From positions 19,765,564-19,829,563 of the forward strand of contig CAIIXF020000007.1 of assembly GCA_903813345.2 (NCBI GenBank): a DNA stretch of 64,000 nucleotides. The letters are read 5' to 3'. The notes under the pieces were generated by a model that saw nothing but the letters and a program-made list of their open reading frames with translations, was not told the origin of the DNA and made no database searches. Made by a program: the position numbers and the translations under genes. The stretch comes from Owenia fusiformis. Taxonomy: Eukaryota; Annelida; Polychaeta; Sabellida; Oweniidae. Below, one piece after another: positions 21,201 through 32,792 of this stretch (positions are counted from its first letter, which is position 1; each line of letters opens with the position of its first letter).

Positions 21201-24200
21201 AGAATGCTGAATCAAAACCGCCATTTCTCAGGAAAAATATGATTTTCCTGATTCTTCAAGTACCAGTTATGGGTTTCGGTCCAAATATTAAAGGGTCAGT
21301 TATACCTTATGGTCCTAAAACCTTTACTCGACTAGGAATTCATAATATGGTATCACATCACTTTACTCGACTAGGAATTCATAACATGGTATCACATTAC
21401 TTCATAGGTATAAATTTTACATTCCTTAGAGAATAGCTGCCAATAGAGTGACTGACCTGTATGCAGACCTCAAGTTCCAAGACAGCATGGAGTTAGATGC
21501 CAAGAGAAAGATGGCAGAAGGACTTGACCCAGATGGAGCATATGAGAATACAGTTCGCAGAAAATTCTTTGGTAATAAAATCATTTAAGGTGTAGAATGT
21601 TCATCACAGTCTGTTTTCCCCATGAAGGTGCCACAAGATTACATCAATTGCATTGATTAAGCAGGCCTGTCAGACAGTTCCAAAGGGGTGTGCCATTTCA
21701 CAATTTCTTACTGAAAGTGTCAGAGGTGTCAAATTGGTGTTTCCCCATAATTCATACAGTCTCAAAATTACTTTATGTGTATGCCAGATCTTGAAACTCA
21801 TGAATGTTTTGAAAAATATATCTTTCAACAGTGATAATATATTGTGCTATCCAGAGACCAGACTTTTGTTGATTCCTTACAATATTTCAGGGATACTAGA
21901 CCGTTATAACTTACGAGAACTAGGCGATGATTCTGATCCAGTTGCAAGAGAGGTGAATGAAATACACAAACCTGATGAAGATATTGATGTAAAGCTTGCA
22001 AATATGGACCCTAAGATAAGGAAACTCATGAAACAAGCAGAGCTAGCAGGATTAGACGGTATGTGTGAGAAAATGGGCCACCAAGACTATATATTTTTAA
22101 AAGGTCTTCTACATTATTCCATAGTTAGCATGATATTCATAGGATAACATGTGAAAATGAAAACGGTATTTTTGTAATCAGTGGTAAAATATGATATTTT
22201 TGACAAATTTTCACTTAACCATAGCATACGGTTTTTTAGCCATGCTCGCTACGCTCGCTCGTGCAAATATCATATCCATTCGTGGATAAAAATCATATCA
22301 CTCATAAATTATAGGATATCCTCTATTTATTTTGTTATTTTGTTCCTCATACAATTAGTTAGCTTCAGTAATTTAAAACATAGTTTTTCAAATGATCTAG
22401 GGCTATCTTTAAGTTGCCAGTACTTCATAGCTACAAGCCCTTATGACCCACCACCCTTATGACCCCCCCCCCACCACTACACACCTCGCACGCACACCTG
22501 TGTGAGGTGTGAAGTCAGGTAGTGGAAGAAGGAGTCACAAAGGCTTTTATATAAGTTAGCTTCATACCTAATATGTAGTTATCTGTTTTCAGAACTTATC
22601 AATTTAAGTTCATTAATTTCTGGATGGAGATAACATTTCACTCAATAAAACATCATATAAGCTTCACATAGAATATGATTTTGATCAAAATTAAATTTAC
22701 AGATGAGGAAATGTCTGACTTGAAGACTGAACTAGATCACCACCAGCTTCGCGTTGATGAGTACAACGTCCTCAAAAATGAAATTGATATCATGGATGGT
22801 ATGTATAAAGCATGTATTTAATTAGGTACATTTCAAAAACAGAACCTTGAAGACAATGGGTATTGCCTTTAAGTCATCAATTGCCAAAATACTACCAATA
22901 TAACAAGAAAAGGCAACAATCCCAGATTTCTAAAAAATAAGAGTTGATGGGTCAAGTGTCAGTTATATTAGCCAGATGATATGTGTTTTTATCATTTTTA
23001 CTCTCATTCGACCTTACTTTCAATATTGGTGACATATCTGATAGATAAACACTACCTTTTTTATAAAATGATTATGAGTTAATACAAAAAATGACAATAG
23101 ATTCAATGCATCCTGTTTTTTAAAATTTGTTTTAAATTAAATGCGTTTATTGTCTGAACTGTCGTGTATTGTATACTGTTTAGCTGTTTGATTTTATGAG
23201 GTGACTGATTCAAATGAGATAAGTAACATATTTACATAAGTAATATTCTATAAAGCAGTACATCACGTTACAAAACACCACTTATAATCAAAAATGGATT
23301 CTTACTCCCATACAGTATTGTATTAGGTAAATGGTTTTCCAGACGTCACTTTACATAATGGAACATGTTCTCACTAATTGACTAATTGACATTGAAAGAG
23401 ATCATCACACCCTTTTCAGATATCCTGTTTCAACAAATGCATAATAACGCTCTTGTCAAATATCTAGTTTCAACAAATGCATAATTTATGGATCTCTTTG
23501 TCTAAATAAACTTATTGAATTACATTGGTCCAAAGAGCACATTTTAATCCTTTTCACTAAATTGAGAGGTTCCTAACTTGTATAACAGTTTTTTGGTCTG
23601 TCTAAGTACTGATCAATAAAGAACAATGTATTTATATCCATGTCAGGTCACATGATTTGTATCATCTAAATTAGTGACATACCTTGGTTAGTTAGTGTTG
23701 AGACTTCATATCCATGTCACATTATGATAATCTGTTTATTATCTAAGTTTATGTTTATGTCTGTTTATGTTTATTTCCTTTTTTGAATTCACACAAATGT
23801 ACAATCCATGAGTGGGTGACACTTAAAAAAGTGTATATTCCCAACAAATTTTTACAATTTTTTTTTTGTGTGTTGGTCATACCTGTTAAAGTGCAGTTAC
23901 TGACATATCTAGGTCAGTCACTGTAGCGACTGTTATTCTCCTTGTTTTTCTCCCTGAGCACAACACCTTTTTATACGCTTGTCTAAATTGACTGTTCTTC
24001 CAACCATATATGCAAGGATTTAAAAAAGAATTTGTCGAAGCTAGTAGTCCTGCTATCTCAAAGAATACTCCAGGTACATCCTTGTTCTCCTTGGCCAGAA
24101 CTGTCTTTATGGCAACAATGACAAAAAACGGTGTCCAACATATAAGGAAAATGGAGACAACGATCCCTAAAACTTTAGCTGATTTTATATTTGCTTTATT

Positions 24201-27200
24201 GTTGGAGTTCTTTCCAGGATTGTATTCTGCATTATTCATTTTAGCGTATTGTTTCTGGGCATGGTAGAAAATGATACTGTAGAATGATACAATTAGTACC
24301 GCACTTAAACAAAATGGTCCCCCTGTTACTATGGTTATATAATACAATGGTACTATTTTTGCGAAATAGCATTCTTCTTCTCGTAAGGGGTTGTGCCATA
24401 CTAGTAGTATACATCCGGATAATATACTCAACACCCATTTCACAATTATTGTTTTCACCATCCGGTTTGTTGTAACGAGTGATGGGTAATGTAATGGATA
24501 TACAACTCCAAGGAAACGATCTGTCGCAATCAGAATCAGGCTCGCTATAGATGCAATAGCTGATATTGAATACATCAAATATTTCGCCATGCAGATGTAG
24601 AAAACCCCCGGGATGAAGTAATCAACAGCAGTAAAGAACATTGTCACCCCCATAGCTAAATCAGCCATTGATAAGCTTGCAATCAAATAAGCAGTTTCAG
24701 TTTGGAGGCGGGGAAATTTCCAGATGATGTAGATTGTGAGTCCATTTCCCATCCACATGATTAGCATAAAAAATAAACTTAGTAACCCATGGGCAATGTA
24801 TGGTTCTGGGATGTACAGTTGTGTGATATTTTCGTGGTAACTTGTGTTATTCATTTTTCTGTCATGTATAGAGTTCTGTTGGCATGGTAGCATTCATTTC
24901 ATCACTTAAAACTGCACTGTTGTCACTGTATCTTGTGTGTTACTTTTGACACATAACATCCATGATGTAAAGGTCAGTTGCATTGCACTGTACAGTAAAT
25001 GCAAAGCTGCATCACATTCGGAGTCTGCTGAATCATGAATCATTCATAGTATTTCGAATTCATTTGCTCCACGTGAAGGTATCATATTTCCTCTTAACCA
25101 TTCTGGATCTTTTAAAGTAATTGTACTTAGCTTATAGAGTTTATCAACTTAATGTGGAACTTATTGTATCCGTTTGTTGCATTGTAATTTTACATATTTT
25201 TATTATATTTTATTTATTTATTGCACTCATTTATTCTATCTCTTCATAGAGTTAGTTAGTAAAATATTTATTAAAGTCTCACACTGTTTACATTGTTTTA
25301 TCTTCTTCATGGATCTCTTATTGAGCATATTCATGTCTTTTTTGCCATATCTACCGATTTTTACTTTTCTTTGCAGTCCTATCTAAAATGTAGTAATATG
25401 ATAACAATTTGGACTTTCCCCAGTTTATAAAAATTGATTTCTCGCAAGTACATTAGCCTTATCAGTAGCATCCATTATGGAAAGAGTTTTCATTGAAGAA
25501 CAAACAATAGTCTAGTACTTTGCCTGTACTAATTCATAGATGAATAATATTGAATATCTTAATTGCATTAGGCAGTTACAAATAGACATGCCTATTGACA
25601 GATTGATGTAGTTCATACATTATTTAATGTTCTGTTTGTATAAACAGAATACAATACAGTTTTAATTGATAGAATTGGTTATCCTATTAACCTCTTGACT
25701 ACCCAGAGTGATGAGATTTCTTGCCACCTTAGAAATGACCGAGAGTGTCAAGATAATCTGTCACAAAATTTTTCAATAAAATTGCTCTAATTTGAACAAT
25801 TTTTATCCAATTTACTCAAAATAATAAGTTGACATTACCTATTTTATATGTCAAATGTCAAAGGCTGACAAAAATGAAATTCTCTGGATAAACGTTTCAA
25901 ACCTATTTTAGTTTGAATAGGGATATAGAGTAGCTTTATATATGCATGAAGTCTGACTCATAGCTTTTTTATAATTGAACTCTAATTCAAAATGACTGCC
26001 ATTTTGTGTAAAAATACATTTTTTGCGACATGTTGAATCTTTGGTCATATTTATTACAACCACTCAGTTCAAGAGAGAATTTTCAAAATGGTCTCCAAAG
26101 TCAAATAGGTCACTTTTTTGTCAAACATCTGTCATTTTGCTTTGACTGAAATGCTTTTTTCTGTTTGACATTTTAAGCTACAATTTAAATATTACTTGTC
26201 CAATTTATAATTATATGTCATGAGTGTGGTTTTTTTTCTTGAAACAATTTCACAGTATTGTACACACCCCACCCAAAATGTCAACATATTGATCTGGTAC
26301 TAATATTTGTCAGATAACTGAAATCACTGTAGAAATCACTGTAAATATTATCCATTTAGTGTTCTTTTGCATACGATCCCCTAAGGTGTGTGATGCATAT
26401 ATCTCTGAAGATATTTGTGCAATTTTGGGAACAGTTTCATGCATCTTGAGGACAAGTCTTTTTGAAATCCCCTCCTAAGTTAAAAAGATATTGACAAATT
26501 AATATTCGAATTATAAAATTTAAACTGTTGAATTTTAAATTGCAATTAAATTGCCTATTTAGACTGTTTGCCCTATTACAGGGTTGGATACAAATTCTAT
26601 AGAAGACCTGAAAGATGTTGATACTGACTGGAAATATGCAGAAAAACGTAGAAAGAAACTAAAAGAAGACCACCATAGTGTGAAGGAAGGCTATGAGAGA
26701 CTGGAACTTATGGCTAAGAAGATGGCAAGTGGCACTTCTAATGAGTTAGAGTTCACAGAGCCAAAAGTGTATGATCTTTGGGTAACTGCCCTTAAGGGGA
26801 ACTTCTCAGTACAGGAATTAGAATCTCTTAAAGTAAGTATGAGTGAAGTATTGTTATGTTAATGTTACAATGAAGGAACATATATGTAGAACCTCTTTGT
26901 TTTCTTTATGTAGGAACTCTTTTGTTGTCATCCACAAAATCTAGAAGTCAAATTAAACTGTCACACAAGCTCAATTTGAGGAATTTAATAGAACTTCAGT
27001 TCATTATGTCATCACCAAATGTAATGAGATACTGCTATCTAATTTCTCCAATTTTTTGTGAATGGTGTCTGCGGTCGACGTCTGTACCAAATGGCAAAGA
27101 AAGAAGCTTTTGCTCTCCTGTTCATAATCTATAGTACATCAATACACTTTTACAGCTCGAATTAATTTTCTATTTTTAGAAAGAGCTACATCATTTTGAA

Positions 27201-28061
27201 CACAAGCTGAAAAAGCATGAATACATAAAGAATGAGGTGTTGCTGTCAGAGGCCAGTCTGAGGCAGAGTGGCCAAAAGTTGGATGGTGACAGTCCAGAAA
27301 AACATGAAAATCTTATTAAAAAAGAAAAAGATTACCAATATAAGGTAAGATAAGAATATTTTTACAGTACAAAAAAAATTATTTAAAGATGGCAGGGCAG
27401 TACAGGCAATTTACTTAGTAAAGGAGTTTATTCAACGGCAAATACGAGAAGCAGATGAACTTGAAGATCTAGAACCATTTGGTTGTACATTTAATAGATC
27501 TTGATCTACTTTTGCCTCTCAGATTGGCAGCTGATACGAACTCCTGTGGAAAATACTTCATTATATTTCTTATTTTACATTATATGGTGTAGTGAATATA
27601 AAGAATATCACAGTTTCGATTAATAAAGTGTCTGAATTAAAACCTATCAATTTCCTTCTAGAATTTGCAAGGCAGAAGTCTGAGTATAAGAATGGCCTCG
27701 TCCCTGCTTATGCCTATTCATAAAAGATTGACTTGAATGCAATATTATACAGTAAAAAACAGTTTAACATTATTATGTCACCACCACAAGTGGTGACATT
27801 TTGTTATAGTCTTCAACTTTTTTTGGGATGGTGTTTGGCATTCACTGGTTGGTGCTCGTTGTCTATAACAAAAGGCAGATTTTGCATGTTAATGCCTTGT
27901 ATTTTATATGTTATATAAGTTTTGTTCATGTGACCATAGTTGAATTATATCCCCCATGTCCTCCAATAAGCTACCTTGAAAATATATATTTTCAGGTTAA
28001 GAAATATCACACAGATCTGCGTACAAGAATAGATAAAATGTTAAGACACTCTGAGTTATGA
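18223..28061 (+). CDS. LRPAP1: LRPAP1 / RAP, LDL-receptor-family chaperone
   Basis: RAP is an ER chaperone that blocks premature ligand binding by LRP-family receptors. Exons: 18223-18393, 21430-21571, 21891-22058, 22703-22798, 26582-26832, 27180-27344, 27996-28061 (TGA). Splice sites are GT/AG with matching phases, giving 352 residues (vertebrate RAP about 357). The N-terminus has a signal peptide (KVLVGVFLIFLPLISSQS), then SKYSKEKNEPK and FRMNKINLVWQKA, matching the start of mature RAP and its first three-helix domain (DLYADLKFQD). VDEYNVL corresponds to the middle domain, and EPKVYDLWVTA plus ELHHFEHKLKKHEYIKNEV to the third, receptor-binding domain. The C-terminus is HSEL, an ER-retrieval signal equivalent to vertebrate HNEL. 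Intron 1 (3 kb) is largely mobile elements. Intron 4 contains a GPCR gene on the other strand. Exons downstream of the stop were not seen. Confidence 0.96.
18446..19471. mobile_element. Non-autonomous TIR element with internal minisatellite
   Basis: The left end (CTATCTGTTGCAAGACTAAC from 18446) matches the reverse complement of the right end (CTATCTATTGCAAGACTTAC ending at 19471). The inverted arms extend about 130 bp, including the GTAGCGCAAGGATCCTGCCA region and its partner near 19405. The interior (about 18580-19080) is a degenerate array of about 40 bp units (GGCATGACCGTGACAATGTA, then ATATAGTATTGCAA). Minus-strand ORFs here follow the repeats and are not genes. It sits in LRPAP1 intron 1. 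Confidence 0.85.
19523..19800. mobile_element. hAT-like MITE with 8 bp target duplication
   Basis: The termini are GGGCGTAGCCAG on the left and CTGGCTACGCCCCTG on the right. They are flanked by direct repeats AAGTTCAT at 19515-19522 and 19801-19808, the 8 bp duplication typical of hAT elements. The uninterrupted target is visible in the partner arm of the host element (20580-20595). C-rich runs occur near both ends. A solo right-end fragment of the same family (CTGACTGAAAGCTGGCTACG) lies at about 20757-20781. Confidence 0.88.
20098..20379 (-). pseudogene. Possible transposase-like remnant inside the TIR element
   Basis: A 93-codon frame contains SSRKAVVNILENVLRAFATD ... AAKVTGYSKSVFSS. This layout is reminiscent of the short N-terminal helix-turn-helix-like module found in some animal DNA-transposon ORFs. 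There is no catalytic region. The match is impressionistic and could be chance. Confidence 0.25.
20625..21429. other. Remainder of LRPAP1 intron 1
   Basis: No exon visible. It contains the hAT end fragment near 20757-20781 and a short direct repeat, TTTACTCGACTAGGAATTCA, at about 21321 and 21361. Confidence 0.5.
23886..24893 (-). CDS. Orphan rhodopsin-class (class A) GPCR, intronless, nested in LRPAP1 intron 4
   Basis: This 335-residue single-exon receptor has seven hydrophobic segments (about 33-57, 68-92, 103-124, 147-166, 182-207, 240-262, 275-297). Class A landmarks are GN at 49-50 in TM1, SMADLAMG with D78 in TM2, C101 at the start of TM3 paired with C175 in the second extracellular loop, a DRF variant of the DRY box (125-127), CWTPF at 252-256 in TM6 and NPCIY at 292-296 in TM7. 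The N-terminus has sequons (NTS, NIT) and the C-tail is short with a Cys (312) that could be palmitoylated. Start could be Met1 or Met14. The overall feel is amine/adenosine/melanocortin-like, but no ligand signature is clear, so no symbol is given. It is transcribed opposite to its host gene, and its intronless form fits a retrogene or local expansion. Confidence 0.93.
   Translation of the reverse strand: MLPCQQNSIHDRKMNNTSYHENITQLYIPEPYIAHGLLSLFFMLIMWMGNGLTIYIIWKFPRLQTETAYLIASLSMADLAMGVTMFFTAVDYFIPGVFYICMAKYLMYSISAIASIASLILIATDRFLGVVYPLHYPSLVTTNRMVKTIIVKWVLSILSGCILLVWHNPLREEECYFAKIVPLYYITIVTGGPFCLSAVLIVSFYSIIFYHAQKQYAKMNNAEYNPGKNSNNKANIKSAKVLGIVVSIFLICWTPFFVIVAIKTVLAKENKDVPGVFFEIAGLLASTNSFLNPCIYGWKNSQFRQAYKKVLCSGRKTRRITVATVTDLDMSVTAL
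24900..26575. other. LRPAP1 intron 4, right part
   Basis: No coding exon recognised. The region upstream of the GPCR start (24900-25100) should hold its promoter, but no specific element stands out. Confidence 0.5.
27003..27100 (+). repeat. Dispersed TCACCACC-family repeat, copy
   Basis: ATTATGTCATCACCAAATG, then CTCCAATTTTTTGTGAATGG and GTACCAAATGGCA, align with the copies at 27773 and 32297. The order of blocks is conserved but sequence is diverged. Located in LRPAP1 intron 5. Confidence 0.5.
27773..27900 (+). repeat. Dispersed TCACCACC-family repeat, near full copy
   Basis: ATGTCACCACCACAAGTGGT begins with a hairpin (TCACCAC...GTGGTGA). Then come GTTATAGTCTTCAAC, poly-T, GGATGGTGTTTGGCATT, AAAAGGCAGATTTTGCATGT and TTAATGC. 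The same blocks occur in order at 32297-32455. Located in LRPAP1 intron 6. Confidence 0.65.
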
Positions 28062-30130
28062 TAGTGATCTGCTGGAAATACAATGACAACCACCCTATGA
28101 TGGTAAGGAAACACTAGAGGAACTACATTAAAACCACTCAGAACTGCCAGGAAAAACAGAAAGAATCTGAATTATTAATCTAAAGTCAAGGGAAGTTGAA
28201 ATGGAACAATGATTTGAATGAATTTGGGTTTGGAGTTGAATTTATGTCATAACTCCCATCAAGTAGGATTGGCTCCCAGGATGCAACTCTATTTTCCAAC
28301 TATGAAGACCTCAAAATATCATTACTTTCTGAAATTATAACCACTAAAAATTCAAAATAAACAGTCCAAAAGATTTGAACCAATATCTCGATCATTTCTT
28401 GTGAGTTTTAGAATTATTTGTTTAGGAGACCAAAATTCACGATTCAAATGTTGAAGTGAACAAAATGGCAGCTGTTTGAATTTTGTGATCACAACATGCC
28501 CATACAGTATATGGCAAAAATATCGATGTTGCACTCTGGGAGGCAATCCTCCTTGAACTCCCATGTTATTCTGTTCCATTTACTGCATATAAGGTTGCCA
28601 AATAAATAAGAAAAATGTTGATTAAACATTTAATAAATGACTATGCAATATTGAATATTCAATGAATTAGGGGGCACCCAATGGGGGAACCACAAGGTGG
28701 CAATAGAAGTTTAAAAACTGACAAAAACTGAACCTGAAGGTTTCAAGACAAACTGGACCTGTTACAAAAATATATTCCGATGAAATAATTCAAAAAGCAC
28801 TTTATTTGACCTGTTAACTTTAAAGAGGCCCTATGCCATAGGATAGCACAATCAAGACCCCTCTGGACTTTTTCGCATATTGAGTTTCACCACATATATA
28901 CCCATCTAATTCCCCCTCTTTCAGTGTTAATTTTGCGATTGTGCTGGCTGATCTAATTATTTTCGAAGAAATTAATTCAATCTGAAGTTTGAATATACCA
29001 GGAAAGTCCTCCTGTTATCTGATTGATCGTTGAATTTGTTTATCATAAACCTGATTGGTTGTCTGGTTCAAGGTTCCCCTCGCTAGCCAAGAAATCGATT
29101 GTGTTTAATTCTGGAGTTTGGTTGTTCTGTTGATTATTTCAGATATTTCGGCAATAATATACCCAAAAGTTATTCTCAAGATATATCCATGGTATGTGAG
29201 ATATTATATGAGCGATAACAATAGGACATCATTGATTGTCTGGGGGAGAAACCTATGGCATAATGCATCTTTAAATATTAAAAAGTGGGACCAGACATAT
29301 GCTCATTGGAAGCCCTATATACATAGTGTAGACTTTTTCTATATCATGTTTGACATGAAACTTAAGTGGTATTTTTGGTTTGAAACAAAATGTTTATCTA
29401 ACTATTTTGATAACCTTTTGATATTTCAACAACTTCCCCCAAGTTTCATGTGAATTTAATCGAAAATTATTGTTCAAATCCATATTTCACGTTATACATT
29501 CAAAAACGGTTTAAGTTTATGAATAGTTTGGGAAAATTAAAGGTGCTATTGAGAGGAAAAAAGTTGTCATCAATATTTTTTATTCATAAAAAACAAACAT
29601 TGTGCATTGTTTGAAGTTTTGCATTTTATAAGATATCAATACACAATAATCTGTTTTAGGTCATTTTGGACTGGAAATCAATTTTATTTTTATTCTATTT
29701 AAAATAGCATTTGCGCCCATAATATGAATTTGTAGATGCAATAGAAAGTATGAGTACATGATGACATTAATTGAACCACTTTCTAAGACATATTGGAATG
29801 CTTCAGTAACTAAGTAAAAAAGATATTTTCTTATAGAAAATGTCAGTTTCATTTTTATATTTATCTTTTTAGACAGCTGCTAATGTACTCTTCATTGAAA
29901 GTGGAGCTCATATATATTGCATCTACATGTGGTTATGATAGAATCTCTCCTGTTATCCTTAATATATAAGCAAACAACAAGAAAATCATACAAAGTAGAG
30001 ACATTTCATATGCCATATGTTTGTCTTTTCTGCTGTATGTATCAATTCATTCCATTATGATTAGAAAGCTATCCAATGTAAATGTTGTAATATAACATGT
30101 ATAACCGATGCTTACTGGATATATTGTTTA
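28062..30130. other. LRPAP1 3' flank, no gene recognised
   Basis: AT-rich. The frame at 29118-29453 (+) shows no domain and is probably random. The first few hundred bases are likely LRPAP1 3' UTR. Confidence 0.5.
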
Positions 30131-30132
30131 TT

Positions 30133-30345
30133 GTTACATCATCACCAAGAAATGGTGACAGATTGTTACAGCCTCCAACTTGTTTGTGCCTGGTGTTTGT
30201 TATCGCCTCCAACTTGTTTGTGCCTGGTGTTTGTTATAGCCTCCAACTTGTTTGTGCCTGTGTTTGTTATAGCCTCCAACTTGTTTGTGCCTGGTATTTG
30301 TTATAGCCTCCAACTTGTTTGTGCCTGGTGTTTGGCATTTGCATC
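30133..30345 (+). repeat. TCACCACC-family copy whose middle block is tandemly amplified
   Basis: The copy starts ACATCATCACCAAGAAATGG at 30135. The block GCCTCCAACTTGTTTGTGCC plus TGGTGTTTGTTATA (about 34 bp) is then repeated five times to 30345. In other family members this block occurs once, so the array grew from inside a dispersed element. Confidence 0.75.
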
Positions 30346-30389
30346 AACAATTTGCAACTGTAACAATTGTTACACTTTTTAATTGTTAC

Positions 30390-31520
30390 ACTTTTTGTAA
30401 CAATTTGCAGTAATCATCAGTTAACTGTCAACTCAACACCTGTGGACAAGTTTCCATAGATTTCTTTGCAATATCATTTTTTGTAATATTCCATTATAGA
30501 GTTGTTTTGAGCTATGGGTGATAAAATTAGAGTGAAGTTGAATTTCATGATAGGAAATTTATTTTATATTACTAAGAATTTTAGTTTCCTCATGACTTGG
30601 ACATTATTGATTGCCATTGCGACAGATTGAGGGTATCCACTTTAATAGTTGAGTAGTTGAGCCCTAGAATATGATTAAGTATTATGTTTTGTATACAACA
30701 ATAATCCGTAAATGGTATATATTATATTATTTTAATAGCACATGTAGTACAGTACAGTATGAAAATGTATGTTGACATTGATTTATAACATATTTATAGA
30801 GTTGTACAAAAATTAATGATGATTTATGATAATTTGTCATGGAGGCTTGATCAAAATATCAATTTTTTAACAAGGCAGAAGACCATCTTCCCATCTTTTG
30901 CTATATTTTCTTTAATGGTTTGTCTTGGCTTTATTTATGCCTCGATGTAATAACTTTTGTGAAAACAAGATTGATATTTTGACCAAGCCCTTAGCGTAAT
31001 ATATCTTCATATTCTCTATGATCATTGCAGTAGCATTCATGTAATGTATTCACAGTTCATTGAATTATAATATAATACTGAATCATATTTGATAAAAAGA
31101 ATTTTGTGTGGTTGGAATTGAGTCCTTTACACATAGGCATATATTTGGATGCCTAATTATTTCCACCAAATTACCAGTGGTAATCCCACCGAACAAAATT
31201 CAATAGGATACATAATTGTACATAAACCATCTCCTTATTCAGTCCTCAGCATCTCAACATCCAGATGCTGTTATTTTTCAACAACTGTAAATGATATCAA
31301 AAATTCCCCCTGAAGAATAATAAGATCCAAATTGTCAGATGATCAAAACAAAAGTTATTCCCTGAATAAGGATTCTACTCCAAATCTTGCCGCATTATCT
31401 ATTTGTTCCCTCTACACAAGGGGACATTTTACCTAACTATACAAATGTGTGGACATCACAATATTATTTTAGATTATTGAGTATTAAATTTGTTTGCCTG
31501 TAAGGCCAAGAGAAAATATT
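30390..31520. other. Intergenic, nothing recognised
   Basis: AT-rich sequence with short TTGTTACACTTTTT repeats at the left edge. No exon, RNA gene or element ends found. Confidence 0.45.
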
Positions 31521-31528
31521 GTTTCAAT

Positions 31529-31740
31529 GTTTCTGGTTGCCGAGCTGGTTACAACTTTTAAGAACGAAGACCAGGCTCAGTTCCCTTTACTTTGTATATT
31601 AAAATATGAATTTTTACTGTAAATACTTCAAAATACCATTTTGTAAAATTTTTAAAAGACAATGAATTGATGATCAATTCTTTTTTGAAAGACCTGGCTG
31701 GTTGGTATACATTTTGAAATCCAGCCCGGTAACCAGAAAC
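31529..31740. mobile_element. Short MITE, about 212 bp
   Basis: Terminal inverted repeats GTTTCTGGTTGCCGAGCTGG (left) and CCAGCCCGGTAACCAGAAAC (right) match at 18 of 20 positions. The interior is AT-rich and non-coding. No convincing target duplication. Confidence 0.75.
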
Positions 31741-32296
31741 AAGAATTTAAAGTGGTACTGGCTGTATCTTTGACTACTTTGAGCAAAATGAGCATATCTT
31801 CTAACAAGTGAGACTATGTTTGTCCACTAGTTAAGACGTTCCATCATTAGATTTATGCTGTAATGTTCTCAATTTTTTTGAAGCTGGCAGTTTCATTCAC
31901 TGTTTCAGGAATGATACTTATAATGATTTCCTGGGATATTATTATTTTCATAAATGTGTTTTTAGAGAAAATAAATGCATACCTAATTTGATAACAGGAA
32001 TCCCAAGATTTAGAGGGGGTTGTGGATCAAAGTATACAGCTAGTGCCTCTTTCAAGTTTAATATAAGTATTGAGCAAATATGCAAGAGTGCACTGTTGAC
32101 TGATACAGTCAATGGTCGAGTTCATTTTACACCTTATTCCTATTCTCATGTACGATATAGAAGAGCTCACTATCACCTTACACAGTTATATTGGCTCATT
32201 GTCACATGTAGGTAATATATGTATAATCTGCACCTTTCATGTGGAATAAATGGTCTATTAGGCAATATGGACTCATTTTTCTCCTGCTTCGTTTTA

Positions 32297-32460
32297 ATGT
32301 CACCACCAGAAGTAGTGATATATTGTTGTATAGTCTGCAACTTTTTTTTGTGGATGGTGTTTGGTGGTTTGTGTTAGCCAGTAAGTGTTTGGTGATTGCT
32401 GTTCAGCATCAGTTACAAATGGCAGGTTGTGACATTTTGCATGTTAATGCAGTGTTTTAG
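32297..32460 (+). repeat. Dispersed TCACCACC-family repeat, longest copy
   Basis: ATGTCACCACCAGAAGTAGT, then TGCAACTTTTTTTTGTGGAT, GGTGTTTGGTGG, TTACAAATGGCAGGTTGTGA and TTTTGCATGTTAATGC. This is the best copy for defining the roughly 150 bp family. Confidence 0.6.
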
Positions 32461-32479
32461 GTTGTCAGAGATTAAGTTT

Positions 32480-32765
32480 TCTCCCTGTCTAGAACTCCTT
32501 TATATAGTCTTTTTGGGCGTCATCAAGACTCATCATATACAGTTTTATCCCATTAAGTCTAGTACTTCCATTTCATAGACATTCTGGGGTTGTCATAACA
32601 GTAACACCCCATGTAGAACTCCTAGTCATTTTTGGGTCATCATATACAGATTTAGCCCATACAGTCTTGAGCCCCTCTACATAGTTATTCTGGGGCCATC
32701 ATATACAGTTTATCCCATATATTCCAGTAGAGCTCCTTTTCAAAGTCATTCTAGGTTATACACAA
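32480..32765 (-). repeat. Degenerate tandem copies of the gene's last coding codons in its 3' flank
   Basis: Reading the minus strand, the coding end ATATATGATGAATCCAGAGA, then TGACTATGTTGTCGAGTTCT and AG (32793-32835), recurs downstream as ATATGATGGCCCCAGAATAA / CTATGTAGAGGGGCT (about 32675-32715), ATATGATGACCC / GACTAGGAGTTCTACATGGG (about 32600-32650) and ATATGATGAGTC / GACTATATAAAGGAGTTCTAG (about 32490-32545). Units are about 70-90 bp and include the stop-codon region. Confidence 0.75.
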
Positions 32766-32792
32766 TGTAAATGTTGAAGCCCCTATAGTAGT

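Noticed and set aside
29118-29453. 111-residue ORF in the LRPAP1 3' flank
   Set aside because: No recognisable domain, biased AT-driven composition, and no splice context.
28800-29480. Possible TTAA-type MITE starting TTTAAAGAGGCCC
   Set aside because: No matching inverted end could be found.
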